From positions 310,001 through 374,000 of the forward strand of contig NZ_WPZO01000004.1 of assembly GCF_013031355.1 (NCBI RefSeq): DNA of 64,000 nucleotides, written 5' to 3'. Position numbers and translations under genes: made by a program. The notes beneath the pieces were generated by a model. It had not been told where the DNA came from, ran no database searches, and saw only the letters and a list, made by a program, of their open reading frames with translations. Origin of the DNA: Ruegeria arenilitoris (GTDB lineage: Bacteria; Pseudomonadota; Alphaproteobacteria; Rhodobacterales; Rhodobacteraceae). Shown here one piece after another: positions 1 through 8,884 of the stretch (position 1 is its first letter; each line of letters starts with the position of its first letter).

Positions 1-210
1 ATCTTCCATTTATGATTGTACACGCGTGTCGCAATATCGACCATGGGGGAACTCCTGCGATTTCCGTTGTTAGATCAATAGGTGCGCGGATTGGCAAGAG
101 TCGCTGGATCGAAGACAATGACAAGGTCACGACACAATGAGAGCATATTGTATGATACTTTCATTGTTTAGTGAGACGAAGGGGAAGGAAGTACAAGGTT
201 TAGTCGGTGA

Positions 211-735
211 ATGGGTTTCGAGTACGACTTTGATATTGTAACGATTGATGCTGACAAAACGAAGTCAGGGTCTGCAACGCCCGGAGACAGGACGGTGCGT
301 GCTTTGTTTCGTGATGCCAATGCCGCCGAGGCCTTGCGCGCAACATCTCCTAAAATACGCCTGATATTCGAAGAAGCCGGGTTTGGTCTGGAAACGGCCA
401 AAAGCAATCTTGAACATGGGTATTTCCGTGCGCAGGACACGGCCGAGCGGGAACGTATCCTGCGCGCGTTGTTCGCCAATATCCGGGCGGTAGGTGTAAA
501 GGGCGAGTATTGTGGCGCCTTCGACCTCTGGCAGTTCTTGGACGACGTGAAAACGGCACGGCCACGGGATGAAATCCGCTCGGAGGCTCGGGACAAGGCA
601 CCGAAACAGCGGCAACCCGCAGCGCCCAAACCCAAAAGACGCTCGATTCAAGGGCGTATTGGGTTTGCACTTGGGCTGGCGGTGGTTGTGATCGTGGTGC
701 TCAGGTATCTGGCGTCAGAAGGAACCGCGCCCTAG
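211..735 (+). CDS. Tail-anchored hypothetical protein
   Basis: I do not recognise this 174-residue protein. The first ~125 residues look soluble and mixed alpha/beta. A lysine/arginine/proline-rich linker (about 125-147, with KPKRRS) follows, and then one hydrophobic segment at about 150-167 with only a few residues after it. That is the layout of a C-tail-anchored inner-membrane protein with its bulk in the cytoplasm. There is no signal peptide. The ATG has only a weak purine-rich stretch upstream, so the exact start is uncertain. It converges on pncA, and their ends overlap by four bases. The 210 bases to its left hold no gene I can support. Coding is favoured by sensible codon use over the whole length; no function is offered. 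Confidence 0.7.
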   Translation: MGFEYDFDIVTIDADKTKSGSATPGDRTVRALFRDANAAEALRATSPKIRLIFEEAGFGLETAKSNLEHGYFRAQDTAERERILRALFANIRAVGVKGEYCGAFDLWQFLDDVKTARPRDEIRSEARDKAPKQRQPAAPKPKRRSIQGRIGFALGLAVVVIVVLRYLASEGTAP

Positions 736-1325
736 GACAGCGTTACACCGGCGTCCCGCATTGCCGTTTCTGCCGCAGCCAGAGACCCGTCCAGATCGAT
801 GGCCCGGCAGGCATCCATCCGGACGGTCACCTCAAACCCGAGCCTTGCTGCGTCCACGGCCGAGAAATGGACGCAGAAATCCGTAGCCAGACCGACCAGT
901 GTCAGTTTTGTGATCCCGCGAGTTCTCAGGTACCCTTCCAGCCCGGTCGGTGTGGTTTGGTCGTTTTCGAAAAACGCCGAATAACTGTCGATACCTTCAC
1001 GAAAGCCCTTGCGGATGACCAGATCGGCATGCGTGTTCAGGTCCGGGTGGAAGTTGGCCCCCTCGGTGCCCTGAACGCAGTGATCCGGCCAAAGAACCTG
1101 TGGGCCGTAATGCATGTCTTTCATGTCAAAAGGATTCTTGTCGTCATGCCTGCTGGCGAACGAGGAATGATCCGCAGGGTGCCAGTCCTGCGTCAGGATC
1201 ACGGCGTCGAAATCTTCCATCATGGCGTTGATGGGGGCGACGATCTCATCCCCTCCGGGGACGGCCAGCGCGCCTCCGGGACAGAAATCATTCTGGACGT
1301 CGATTACAAGAAGGGCGTGGGTCAT
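732..1325 (-). CDS. pncA: Nicotinamidase
   Basis: Isochorismatase-fold nicotinamidase (197 residues) that hydrolyses nicotinamide to nicotinate and ammonia for NAD salvage in the cytoplasm. The catalytic triad is visible as D9 (in IDVQNDF), K106 (in VIRKG) and C151 (in ATDFCV). The metal ligands are D47 and H49 (QDWH) and H82 (WPDH). Length matches the family (about 200-215). The frame stays open 30 codons further upstream, but the ATG at 1325 has a clear GAGGAG seven bases upstream and the extension is Arg/Pro-rich and unlike the family, so the shorter start is chosen. It appears monocistronic and is divergent from trhO. Pyrazinamidase activity is a common side reaction of the family. The call is firm. 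Confidence 0.93.
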   Translation of the reverse strand: MTHALLVIDVQNDFCPGGALAVPGGDEIVAPINAMMEDFDAVILTQDWHPADHSSFASRHDDKNPFDMKDMHYGPQVLWPDHCVQGTEGANFHPDLNTHADLVIRKGFREGIDSYSAFFENDQTTPTGLEGYLRTRGITKLTLVGLATDFCVHFSAVDAARLGFEVTVRMDACRAIDLDGSLAAAETAMRDAGVTLS

Positions 1326-1441
1326 CGCGGGTTCTCCTCGGGGTTGCCTATCGGTACGGGGCGAGGGCGGGCGCGTCAATCTTGTGCCGGTCATCAATCC
1401 AACGTCTTGCGACACTGGACCCGCAGGTTTAGATCACGCGC

Positions 1442-2347
1442 ATGTACACGATCGCTGCCCTTTACCACTTCACCCGTTTCGCTGACCCCGCCGCGCTGCG
1501 CGACCCTTTGCTGGACCTGTGCCGTGCACAATCGGTCAAAGGCACACTTTTGCTGGCGCATGAGGGGATCAATGGCACCATTGCCGGCCCCCGTGCCGGG
1601 ATTGATGCGGTTCTGGCGCATATCCGCGCGTTGCCGGGTTGCGCCGATCTGGACTGGAAAGAGGCCACCGCCGACCACCCGCCTTTTGGCAAGATGAAGG
1701 TCCGGCTGAAAAAAGAGATCGTGACCATGGGCCAGCCGGATATCGATCCGCGCGCCCGCGTTGGCAACTATGTCGAGCCGGAGGACTGGAACGACCTGAT
1801 CCGCTCGGACGACGTGGTGGTGATCGACACCCGCAATGACTACGAGGTGGCGATTGGCACGTTTGAGGGCGCAATAGACCCTGAAACGGCCAGTTTCCGC
1901 GATTTCCCCGCGTGGTGGGAGGAGAACAAGGACCGTTTTCACAACAAGCGCGTGGCGATGTTCTGCACCGGTGGTATCCGCTGTGAGAAATCCACCAACT
2001 TTCTGCTGGGACAGGGGATCGAGGATGTCTATCACCTGAAGGGCGGCATCCTGCGCTATCTCGAGGAGATGCCCGCTGAGGACAGCACTTGGCAGGGTGA
2101 GTGCTTCGTGTTCGACAACCGTGTCTCTGTGGGGCATGGGCTGGTCGAGGGGCCGCACAACCTGTGCCACGGCTGCCGCCGCCCGATCCTGCCCGAAGAC
2201 ATGAAACGTCCCGAATATGAACATGGTGTGTCCTGCCATCAGTGCATTGACGAGACCTCTGAGGCTGACAAGACGCGGTTCCGTGAGCGGCAGAAACAAA
2301 TCCAACTGGCGCGGCAACGCGGGCAGGAGCATTTGGGCTCCGACTAA
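1442..2347 (+). CDS. trhO: tRNA uridine-34 hydroxylase (rhodanese-domain, YceA type)
   Basis: Protein of 301 residues of the TrhO/YceA family, which hydroxylates U34 of certain tRNAs as the oxygen-dependent route to 5-hydroxyuridine and so to cmo5U/mcmo5U. The N-terminal ~100 residues are the family-specific acylphosphatase-like domain ([14 protein letters not shown] at about 33-46). A rhodanese domain follows (about 118-215) with the active-site loop [10 protein letters not shown] carrying C175 and C181. The C-terminal tail contains two CxxC pairs (LCHGC and SCHQC) that could bind zinc, as in other members. Length fits the shorter alphaproteobacterial form. It is a single gene divergent from pncA. 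Confidence 0.92.
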   Translation: MYTIAALYHFTRFADPAALRDPLLDLCRAQSVKGTLLLAHEGINGTIAGPRAGIDAVLAHIRALPGCADLDWKEATADHPPFGKMKVRLKKEIVTMGQPDIDPRARVGNYVEPEDWNDLIRSDDVVVIDTRNDYEVAIGTFEGAIDPETASFRDFPAWWEENKDRFHNKRVAMFCTGGIRCEKSTNFLLGQGIEDVYHLKGGILRYLEEMPAEDSTWQGECFVFDNRVSVGHGLVEGPHNLCHGCRRPILPEDMKRPEYEHGVSCHQCIDETSEADKTRFRERQKQIQLARQRGQEHLGSD

Positions 2348-2421
2348 CTTACTGATAAACCTATTGCAGCTCTGGGCCGGAAAGCGGATCATCCTTCCGC
2401 GCATACGGTATCGGAGGTGTC

Positions 2422-2925
2422 ATGCGTCGTGAGCCTACAACCCTGGCAGAGTGGAAATCGACTCTGGTCGCAGCCCTGGGGCTGATCGTGGCCAGTTTCA
2501 TGGCCTGGTATGGGTTGTCCCGTCTCAGCGAGGCGGCGGCCGGGGATACGATCGGAACGATCACGTCGGTCGGGTTGGTGATCTGGCTCGTGTCGCAGTC
2601 CTGGTATTACATGACGCAGGTAAAGTCTCCACGCCGTCTGGTGTTCCTGATGGGCGTGTCCTTCATACAGGTCGTGCCATTCCTGTTCGCAGCAGCCTAT
2701 GGGGCTTTTGGGTATTACGACCTTTGCGTGCTTGGTGCCAAAGGGCCGGCGGACGTGCTGTATTTCTCATACGTCACCTTCACCACGGTTGGGTATGGCG
2801 ACATGGCCCCCGTAGGGTTATGCCGCGCGCTTGCGGCGGCCGAGGCCGTCACCGGCTATGTGCTGTTGGGGATGTTCGTTGCGGCGGCGGTCAGCATCTA
2901 TTCCCGCAACCACCAACCGCATTGA
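2422..2925 (+). CDS. Small potassium-channel-like membrane protein (Ion_trans_2)
   Basis: A 167-residue membrane protein with about four hydrophobic segments (roughly 13-33, 45-62, 72-96 and 135-160). Just before the last one is the K+-channel selectivity filter TTVGYGD, with G124-Y125-G126-D127. That places it in the two-pore-helix ion channel domain family. It would conduct K+ (inferred from the filter) across the inner membrane, probably as a tetramer. No RCK/TrkA-N regulatory domain is present, so gating is unexplained. A GGAGGT lies just before the ATG. It sits 74 bases after trhO on the same strand and could be co-transcribed. The two extra N-terminal segments give more than the minimal 2-TM layout of KcsA. 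Confidence 0.85.
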   Translation: MRREPTTLAEWKSTLVAALGLIVASFMAWYGLSRLSEAAAGDTIGTITSVGLVIWLVSQSWYYMTQVKSPRRLVFLMGVSFIQVVPFLFAAAYGAFGYYDLCVLGAKGPADVLYFSYVTFTTVGYGDMAPVGLCRALAAAEAVTGYVLLGMFVAAAVSIYSRNHQPH

Positions 2926-2938
2926 ACCTGCGTCCGGC

Positions 2939-3268
2939 CTATTTGTTGTGATCGATCCAGCGCGACATCATCTGTTTGTCGCGAAAGCACTCGGACGGGA
3001 TCGGCCTGCGTTTGCTGCGCGAAATGCGTTCCGCAAAGGCGACCTGTTTGCCCGTGGGATAGTTGGCAAAGGGGGACGGATCGTGGGGCTTGTGGGCCGA
3101 AATCCAATCTGACATCGATCGGCGGTCGCGCTGCGCCTCGACCGGAATGTCCAGCGCCGACTGTTCCGCAATGGCGCGGGCATAACGCATCTGCCGGTCG
3201 GTAACAGGCAGCAGGTGATAGTCGTTCGACGGGCCGCTCAGGGCGGTATTTCGCATGTTCCGGGTCAT
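2939..3268 (-). CDS. Hypothetical protein with two tandem ~37-residue repeats
   Basis: A 109-residue, basic, soluble protein with no signal or membrane segment. It is built from two similar units: PVTDRQMRYARAIAEQ...DRRSMSDWI (about 21-56) and YPTGKQVAFAERISRS...DKQMMSRWI (about 69-105). Each begins with a [TS]x[RK]Qxx[YF]A motif and ends with a D[RK]xxMSxWI motif. The unit reminds me of short repeats found at the C-terminal ends of some topoisomerase III proteins and other nucleic-acid enzymes (PTxKQxxFA...), which would suggest nucleic-acid binding. That link is from memory and unverified. It converges on the channel gene and is divergent from betB. Confidence 0.65.
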   Translation of the reverse strand: MTRNMRNTALSGPSNDYHLLPVTDRQMRYARAIAEQSALDIPVEAQRDRRSMSDWISAHKPHDPSPFANYPTGKQVAFAERISRSKRRPIPSECFRDKQMMSRWIDHNK

Positions 3269-3363
3269 CGGGTGATCCTCTGACTATGTAGAACATAAAT
3301 GGAACATTAACTCTTTATTTCAAGAGTAGGCCCCTTTGACTCGGCAAGAACCCGCCAGCCTTC

Positions 3364-3393
3364 GCTTTTATTGACTGGCAAATCAATAAAAGC
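3364..3393. promoter_or_regulatory. Candidate operator upstream of betB (11-bp inverted repeat)
   Basis: GCTTTTATTGA at 3364-3374 is followed by an 8-base spacer and its exact reverse complement TCAATAAAAGC at 3383-3393. The right edge is 67 bases before the betB ATG. The TTTATTGA/TCAATAAA half-sites and the position fit a TetR-type repressor site such as that of BetI, the choline-responsive regulator of bet genes. No betI gene lies in this window, so the regulator is inferred. With no poly-T after it, it is unlikely to be a terminator. Confidence 0.6.
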
Positions 3394-3460
3394 TAAATCC
3401 GTGCCCAACGCATTCAATTCCCTACCCCCAAAGGGACATCCGAACAGAAAAGGACGCGGC

Positions 3461-4915
3461 ATGAAGTTTCAGCCCAAGGCCAGCCATTTCATCAATGGCG
3501 AATATGTCGAAGACACCAATGGCGCCCCGATCGACGTCATCTACCCGGCCACCGGCGAGGTCATCGCGCGGCTGCATTCGGCAACGCCTGAGATCGTGAA
3601 TCAGGCTCTAAACAGTGCAAAATCGGCTCAGGCCAAGTGGGAGGCCATGTCGGGAACCGAGCGCGGTCGCGTTCTGCGCCGCGCCGCTGACATCATGCGC
3701 GAACGCAACTATGACCTGTCGGTCTTGGAAACCCACGACACTGGCAAACCCCTGCAGGAAACGCTGGTGGCCGATGCGACCAGTGGCGCGGACGCGCTGG
3801 AGTATTTCGGTGGTTTGGCGGCCTCGCTGACCGGTGAGCATATCCCGCTGGGTGGTGGCGATTTCGTTTACACAATCCGCGAGGCGCTGGGCGTCTGTGT
3901 TGGCATCGGTGCGTGGAACTATCCCACCCAGATCGCTTGCTGGAAGGGCGCGCCCGCGCTGGCTTGTGGCAACACGATGGTGTTCAAGCCGTCGGAAACC
4001 ACGCCCCTGTCCGCGCTGCAAGTGGCCGAAATCCTGATCGAGGCCGGGGCGCCCAAAGGCGTCTACAACGTCGTACAAGGTTATGGCGATGTGGGCGCGT
4101 CGCTGGTGACCGACCCGCGCGTGGCCAAGGTTTCTCTGACCGGATCAGTGCCGACCGGCCGCAAAGTCTATGCCGCCGCTGCGGATGGCATGAAGCACGT
4201 AACGATGGAGCTGGGCGGCAAGTCTCCGATGATCGTGTTTGATGATGCCGATGTCGAAAACGCCGTGTCGGGCGCGATCCTGGGCAACTTCTATTCCTCG
4301 GGTCAGGTGTGTTCCAACGGCACCCGCGTCTTCGTGCAAAAAGGTATCAAGGAACAGTTCCTTGCCCGCCTGTCCGAACGTCTCGCCACTGCAAAGATCG
4401 GTGATCCGCTGGATGAAGAGGTCAACTTTGGCCCGATGGTTAGCGAAAACCAGATGAACATCGCGCTGGGCTATATCGAAAAGGGCAGGGCAGAAGGCGC
4501 CCGTCTGGTCTATGGTGGCGAGCGGATCGACGGCGACGGTTTCTACATGCAGCCCACCGTCTTTGCCGATGTGACCGACGACATGACCATCGCGCGCGAG
4601 GAAATCTTTGGCCCCGTCATGTCTGTGCTGGATTTCGACACCGAAGAAGAGGTCATGGCCCGCGCCAATGACACCGAATTCGGTCTGGCCGCAGGTGTCT
4701 TTACCAACGACCTGACCCGCGCCCACCGTATAGTGGCCGGGTTCGAGGCGGGCACCTGCTATATCAACACCTACAACCTCGCCCCGGTTGAGGCGCCGTT
4801 CGGTGGGTCCAAGATGTCGGGTGTTGGTCGTGAAAACTCGAAGCTGGCGATTAACCACTTCAGCGAGATGAAGACGGTTTACGTTTCGATGAACGATGTC
4901 GAGGCGCCCTACTGA
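3461..4915 (+). CDS. betB: Betaine-aldehyde dehydrogenase
   Basis: A 485-residue NAD-dependent aldehyde dehydrogenase, exactly the usual BetB length. It oxidises betaine aldehyde to glycine betaine, the second step from choline. The general base E250 is in MELGGKSP and the catalytic C284 in SSGQVCSNG. The C-terminal stretch [16 protein letters not shown] is characteristic of BetB rather than of generic aldehyde dehydrogenases. The frame is open further upstream, but the ATG at 3461 has AAGGA before it and the upstream codons would run through the 3364-3393 inverted repeat. It is followed by a FAD/GcvT dehydrogenase of the dimethylglycine/sarcosine type, so the pair could take betaine aldehyde through betaine towards glycine. 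betA and betI are not in the window. Confidence 0.9.
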   Translation: MKFQPKASHFINGEYVEDTNGAPIDVIYPATGEVIARLHSATPEIVNQALNSAKSAQAKWEAMSGTERGRVLRRAADIMRERNYDLSVLETHDTGKPLQETLVADATSGADALEYFGGLAASLTGEHIPLGGGDFVYTIREALGVCVGIGAWNYPTQIACWKGAPALACGNTMVFKPSETTPLSALQVAEILIEAGAPKGVYNVVQGYGDVGASLVTDPRVAKVSLTGSVPTGRKVYAAAADGMKHVTMELGGKSPMIVFDDADVENAVSGAILGNFYSSGQVCSNGTRVFVQKGIKEQFLARLSERLATAKIGDPLDEEVNFGPMVSENQMNIALGYIEKGRAEGARLVYGGERIDGDGFYMQPTVFADVTDDMTIAREEIFGPVMSVLDFDTEEEVMARANDTEFGLAAGVFTNDLTRAHRIVAGFEAGTCYINTYNLAPVEAPFGGSKMSGVGRENSKLAINHFSEMKTVYVSMNDVEAPY

Positions 4916-4934
4916 TCGAAACCGGCTATCCAAA

Positions 4935-4967
4935 CTCTGTTCCCGACATTTCACGTCGGGAACAGAG
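4935..4967 (+). other. Strong intercistronic hairpin between betB and the FAD/GcvT gene
   Basis: A perfect 13-bp inverted repeat (CTCTGTTCCCGAC, loop ATTTCAC, GTCGGGAACAGAG) lies 19 bases after betB. No T-run follows on the plus strand, so it is not a classical intrinsic terminator. Such elements often protect the 3' end of the upstream message, which would let betB be more abundant than the next gene. That role is inferred. Confidence 0.6.
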
Positions 4968-5035
4968 CATAAGCCGCCCCCGACCTGTGGCTGACTTTCC
5001 TGCAAGCGCATAGTTCGCAAGCAGGAGGTCCGCCC

Positions 5036-7477
5036 ATGAAAACCCACGCTCAGGCCGTTGTGATCGGAGGCGGCCTTGTCGGCTGTTCGATCCTTTACCA
5101 TCTGGCCAAGCTTGGCTGGACCGATGTCGTCTTGCTGGAACGGGATGAGCTGACCTCGGGCTCAACCTGGCACGCGGCGGCCAATATCCACGGGCTGCAC
5201 GACAACAACAACATCACCCGTATCCAGCATTATACGATGAACCTGTATAAAGAGCTGGAAAAGGAAACCGGGCAGGGGTGTGGCGTGTTCCAGCCCGGCT
5301 CGCTGTACCTGGCACAGACCGAAGATCGCGAGCACCAGCTGCGCCTGCAAGAGGCCAAGGCGAAGTTCTACGGTTTGAACTTCTATGAGATCAGCCGGGA
5401 ACAGGCCAAGGAATTGCACCCACTGGCGCAATTCGACGACATCCGCTGTATCATGTACGAACCCGACGGCGGCAACGTGGACCCGTCCGGCGTGACCATG
5501 GCCTATGCCGCCGGTGCGCGTGCTTTGGGAGCCAAGATTGAGCGGTTTTGCCCTGTAATAGGGACTGATCAGCAACCCGATGGCTCGTGGATCGTGCGCA
5601 CCGAAAAGGGTGACATTCACACGCAATGGGTAGTGAACGCAGGCGGCCTCTGGGGGCGTGAGGTGGCCGCATTGGCGGGGATCGAGCTGCCGCTACAACC
5701 GACCGAGCATCAGTATTTTGTTACCGAGACCATTGATGAGGTCGCCAATCTGGGACGCCGCCTGCCGTCAATCGCCGACCGCGATGGCGAGTACTACTTC
5801 CGGCAGGAGGGCAACGGCCTGCTGATCGGCGCCTATGAGAAGGACATGCGGTTCTGGGCCGAAAACGGCACGCCGCTGGACTTCGCCCATGACCTGTTCC
5901 CCGACGATCTGGACCGGATCATGGAAAACGTCATCCGCGCCACCGAACGCGTGCCCGTGGCCGCGACTGCAGGCGTCAAGCGGGTGATCAACGGGCCGAT
6001 GATCTGGTCTCCGGATTCGAACGCAATCTGGGGGCCGGTGCCGGAACTGAAGAACTACTTCTGTTGCACCGGCATCATCCCCGGTTTCTCGCAATCGGGC
6101 GGTCTTGGCCTGTTGTCGGCGCAATGGATGATTGAGGGCGAGCCGCAATACGACATGTTCGCCTGGGATCTGGCGCGGTTTGGCGACTGGGCCGACAAGG
6201 CCTTCACCAAGGCGCGGGTCGAGGACGTCTATACCCACCGCTTCGCCATCCACTTCCCGAACGAAGAACGCAGTGCCGGCCGTCCGGCCCGCGTGCGCCC
6301 GGCCTATCAGATGCAAAAGGACATGGGCTGCGTCTTTGGCCTGAACTGCGGCTGGGAGCATCCACTGTGGTTCGCCAATCAACCTGGCGCGGTGGAAACC
6401 AACGGCTTCACCCGTCAGAACTGGTGGGAGCCGGTGGGGCGCGAGGTGCAGATGCTGCGCGATCATGTGGGCGTCATCGATATCTCGAACTTCGCCAATT
6501 ACGTGATCAAGGGGCCAGGGGCCTACGAGTGGCTCGACCGTCTTGTCGCCAACCGGGTGCCGACCGAGGTTGGGCGGTCCTGCCTGACCCCGCTCATCTC
6601 GGTCCGCGGGGGGGTGGCCGGTGATTTCACCATCACCAAGTTCGCTGAGGACGAGTATATGATGATCGGCTCGGGCATGGCCGAGCGCTATCACCAGCGC
6701 TTCTTCAACATGGTCGATCTGCCTGATGGCACCACCTTCGAAGTCGCCACCAACCGCATCGCGGGCTTCAACGTGGCGGGGCCGAAATCGCGTGATCTGT
6801 TGCGGCGACTGTCCAACGCGGACCTGGGCAACGAGGGTTTCCGCTTCATGCGCTCCCGCATGATCGAGGTCGCCGGGGTTACCTGCCTTGCCATCCGTGT
6901 CAGCTTTACCGGTGATCTTGGATGGGAATTGCATTGCGCAGAAGAGGACCAAATCAGACTCTATTCAGCGCTTTTGGACGCTGCAAAGGATCTGAACGGC
7001 GGTCCGGTCGGTGGCCGCGCGCTGGGGTCGCTGCGCATCGAAAAGGGTTATGGGTCCTGGGGCCGCGAGTATTCTCAGGAATATTGGCCGCAAGAGGTCG
7101 GGCTGGCGAGCCTGATCAAGCTGGACAAGGAGTTCCTGCACAAAGAGGCCTATCTGACCATCAAGGACAATCCGGCGCGTGAGGTTCTGTCGATCTTTGA
7201 GGTCGACGCTGATGTTGCCGATGCCTCAGGCGGTGAGCCGATTTTTACCCCCGACGGCACACCCGTGGGGCGCGTGACCTCGGGCGCCTATGGGTACTCG
7301 GTCGGCAAGTCTCTGGCCATCGGATATGCCGACCCCAAGGTGGCTGGCCCGGGCGACAGGGTCGAAGTCTTTATCCTCGGCAAGGCGCACAGGGCCAGGA
7401 TCCTTGCTGAACCGCCATTTGATCCAAAAGGAAACAGGTTGCGCGATGTCCAATCGGTGGTGGAGGGCGCCTCATGA
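5036..7477 (+). CDS. FAD-dependent oxidoreductase with C-terminal GcvT domain (dimethylglycine/sarcosine dehydrogenase family)
   Basis: An 813-residue two-domain flavoprotein. Residues 1 to about 380 form a DAO-type FAD oxidoreductase, with the dinucleotide-binding GGGLVG at 11-16 and the STWHAAANIH segment near 43 typical of the dimethylglycine/sarcosine dehydrogenase family. A linker domain is followed by an aminomethyltransferase (GcvT-like) region from about 430 to 800 that would hand the released one-carbon unit to tetrahydrofolate. Expected chemistry is oxidative N-demethylation of dimethylglycine, sarcosine or a related N-methyl amine. The substrate cannot be read from sequence. A good AGGAGG precedes the ATG. 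The stop overlaps the start of the next gene (ATGA), so these two are translationally coupled. Position after betB supports a betaine-catabolic role. Confidence 0.85.
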   Translation: MKTHAQAVVIGGGLVGCSILYHLAKLGWTDVVLLERDELTSGSTWHAAANIHGLHDNNNITRIQHYTMNLYKELEKETGQGCGVFQPGSLYLAQTEDREHQLRLQEAKAKFYGLNFYEISREQAKELHPLAQFDDIRCIMYEPDGGNVDPSGVTMAYAAGARALGAKIERFCPVIGTDQQPDGSWIVRTEKGDIHTQWVVNAGGLWGREVAALAGIELPLQPTEHQYFVTETIDEVANLGRRLPSIADRDGEYYFRQEGNGLLIGAYEKDMRFWAENGTPLDFAHDLFPDDLDRIMENVIRATERVPVAATAGVKRVINGPMIWSPDSNAIWGPVPELKNYFCCTGIIPGFSQSGGLGLLSAQWMIEGEPQYDMFAWDLARFGDWADKAFTKARVEDVYTHRFAIHFPNEERSAGRPARVRPAYQMQKDMGCVFGLNCGWEHPLWFANQPGAVETNGFTRQNWWEPVGREVQMLRDHVGVIDISNFANYVIKGPGAYEWLDRLVANRVPTEVGRSCLTPLISVRGGVAGDFTITKFAEDEYMMIGSGMAERYHQRFFNMVDLPDGTTFEVATNRIAGFNVAGPKSRDLLRRLSNADLGNEGFRFMRSRMIEVAGVTCLAIRVSFTGDLGWELHCAEEDQIRLYSALLDAAKDLNGGPVGGRALGSLRIEKGYGSWGREYSQEYWPQEVGLASLIKLDKEFLHKEAYLTIKDNPAREVLSIFEVDADVADASGGEPIFTPDGTPVGRVTSGAYGYSVGKSLAIGYADPKVAGPGDRVEVFILGKAHRARILAEPPFDPKGNRLRDVQSVVEGAS

Positions 7478-8817
7478 CCGACACCTTCACACACGTTGCC
7501 GATTTCACCCTGAACCGCCCGGCCGAACAGATGCCCGACAGCGCCAAAGAGGCGGCGGCGCTGATGATGCTGGACACGATGGGCATCCTGATCGCCTCGG
7601 GCCCGATGGAGGCCGGGGTCATTGCGCGCGATACGGCGGCGCTGCTCTATGCAAGTTCAGATCCGGCCTACAGCACGCGGATGGTGTTTGACGGCCGCCC
7701 GGTCAGCATGGCAGGTGCGGCCTATGCCGCCGCAACTCAGACCGACAATCTGGACGGCCACGATGGATATAACCCGACCAAAGGGCATATCGGGGTAGTG
7801 GTACTGCCTGCGCTGATCGCCTTAGCGGAACATCGCCCTGATCTGACCGGACCCGAAGCGCTGGCCGCGGTGATCACCGGTTATGAAATCGCCGGACGGG
7901 CCGGGCTGTCGTTGCACGCGTCGGTCAGCGATTACCATACCTCGGGCGCGTGGAACGCGTTGGGCGTGGTGGCGATGGCGGCGCGGCTGCGGGGATTTAC
8001 ACCCGAACAGATGCGGCAGGCGATGGGAATTGCCGAATACCACGGCCCCCGCAGCCAGATGATGCGCGAGATTGCCAATCCGACGATGTTGCATGACGGC
8101 TCGGGCTGGGGTGCGCTGGTTGGTATCTCTTCCGCAATTCTGGCCGAGCGTGGCTTTACCGGGGCGCCTGCCATCACGATCGAAGCAGAGGCCGCCGCCT
8201 CCCATTGGGCTGATCTGGGGCAATTCTGGCAGGTTGAGCATCAATATGTGAAACCCTACCCAATTTGCCGTTGGGCCCACGCAGCGATTGATGGTGTCCG
8301 GGCGGTGATGCGGGACAACACGCTGTCCCATGACCAGATTCAATCTATTCAGATCAACAGTTTCCATCAGGCGGCCTGTCTGTATTCGGGGATGCCGGGT
8401 ACGACGTCTCAGGCCCAGTATTCTCTGCCCTTTGCCGTGGCCGTGCAGGCCATTTACGGCCGAATCGGGGTCGAGCACATTTCCGGCCCCGGGCTGTCTG
8501 ATCCGGCTGTCGCGGAATTGACGGCGCGCATCCAGGTGGCGGAGGCTGATCGCCACAACGACCGATTCCCCGAAGGCCGCTGGGCTGATGTCAGCATCAC
8601 AACCACCGATGGGCAAGTTTTGAAGTCCGGAGACATCCACGCCCGCGGCGGCCCCGAGGTTCCATTCAGTCGGGATGAGGTGATTGACAAATACATGGAA
8701 TTCGCGGCCCCGGTCATCGGGGCGACGCGTGCCGAAGCGATCTGCAACGTCATATTGGGCTGGGTCGCGCCGAACTCCCGATACTCCGACCTGTCATCAC
8801 TTGTTTTTGGTCCATAG
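7474..8817 (+). CDS. MmgE/PrpD family protein
   Basis: A 447-residue cytoplasmic protein of the MmgE/PrpD family, whose known members include 2-methylcitrate dehydratase and cis-aconitate decarboxylase. Recognisable family features are the LDTMGI segment near residue 31, NLDGHDGY near 90, and the later KPYPICRWAHAAIDG segment near 260. Homology alone does not predict the substrate, because the family contains several unrelated reactions on small polycarboxylates. Its ATG overlaps the preceding stop, so it belongs to the betB operon. This is odd, since methylcitrate-cycle genes (prpB, prpC) are absent here. It may act on a product or alternative substrate of the same catabolic pathway, but that is speculation. 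Confidence 0.8.
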   Translation: MTDTFTHVADFTLNRPAEQMPDSAKEAAALMMLDTMGILIASGPMEAGVIARDTAALLYASSDPAYSTRMVFDGRPVSMAGAAYAAATQTDNLDGHDGYNPTKGHIGVVVLPALIALAEHRPDLTGPEALAAVITGYEIAGRAGLSLHASVSDYHTSGAWNALGVVAMAARLRGFTPEQMRQAMGIAEYHGPRSQMMREIANPTMLHDGSGWGALVGISSAILAERGFTGAPAITIEAEAAASHWADLGQFWQVEHQYVKPYPICRWAHAAIDGVRAVMRDNTLSHDQIQSIQINSFHQAACLYSGMPGTTSQAQYSLPFAVAVQAIYGRIGVEHISGPGLSDPAVAELTARIQVAEADRHNDRFPEGRWADVSITTTDGQVLKSGDIHARGGPEVPFSRDEVIDKYMEFAAPVIGATRAEAICNVILGWVAPNSRYSDLSSLVFGP

Positions 8818-8835
8818 GGGGTGCGCACCGGCCAT

Positions 8836-8861
8836 AGAGCGGGATGGCTGTTTCCCGCTCT
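8836..8861. terminator. Hairpin between converging genes, weak terminator candidate
   Basis: AGAGCGGGA and its reverse complement TCCCGCTCT flank an 8-base loop, between the MmgE/PrpD gene and the leftward flagellar arm. There is no T-run on either side, so it may serve as a bidirectional Rho-assisted end or message stabiliser rather than an intrinsic terminator. Confidence 0.4.
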
Positions 8862-8884
8862 GAAAACCCCTTGTTAGAGCCTAT

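Noticed and set aside
3371-3460. Longer N-terminus for betB
   Set aside because: It would run through the inverted repeat and has no family similarity; the ATG at 3461 has a ribosome-binding site.
4968-5035. Glycine riboswitch before the FAD/GcvT gene
   Set aside because: The gap is too short and shows only a single long hairpin, without the tandem aptamer pattern.
5768-6952. Leftward frame opposite the FAD/GcvT gene
   Set aside because: Antisense shadow of a clearly recognised enzyme.
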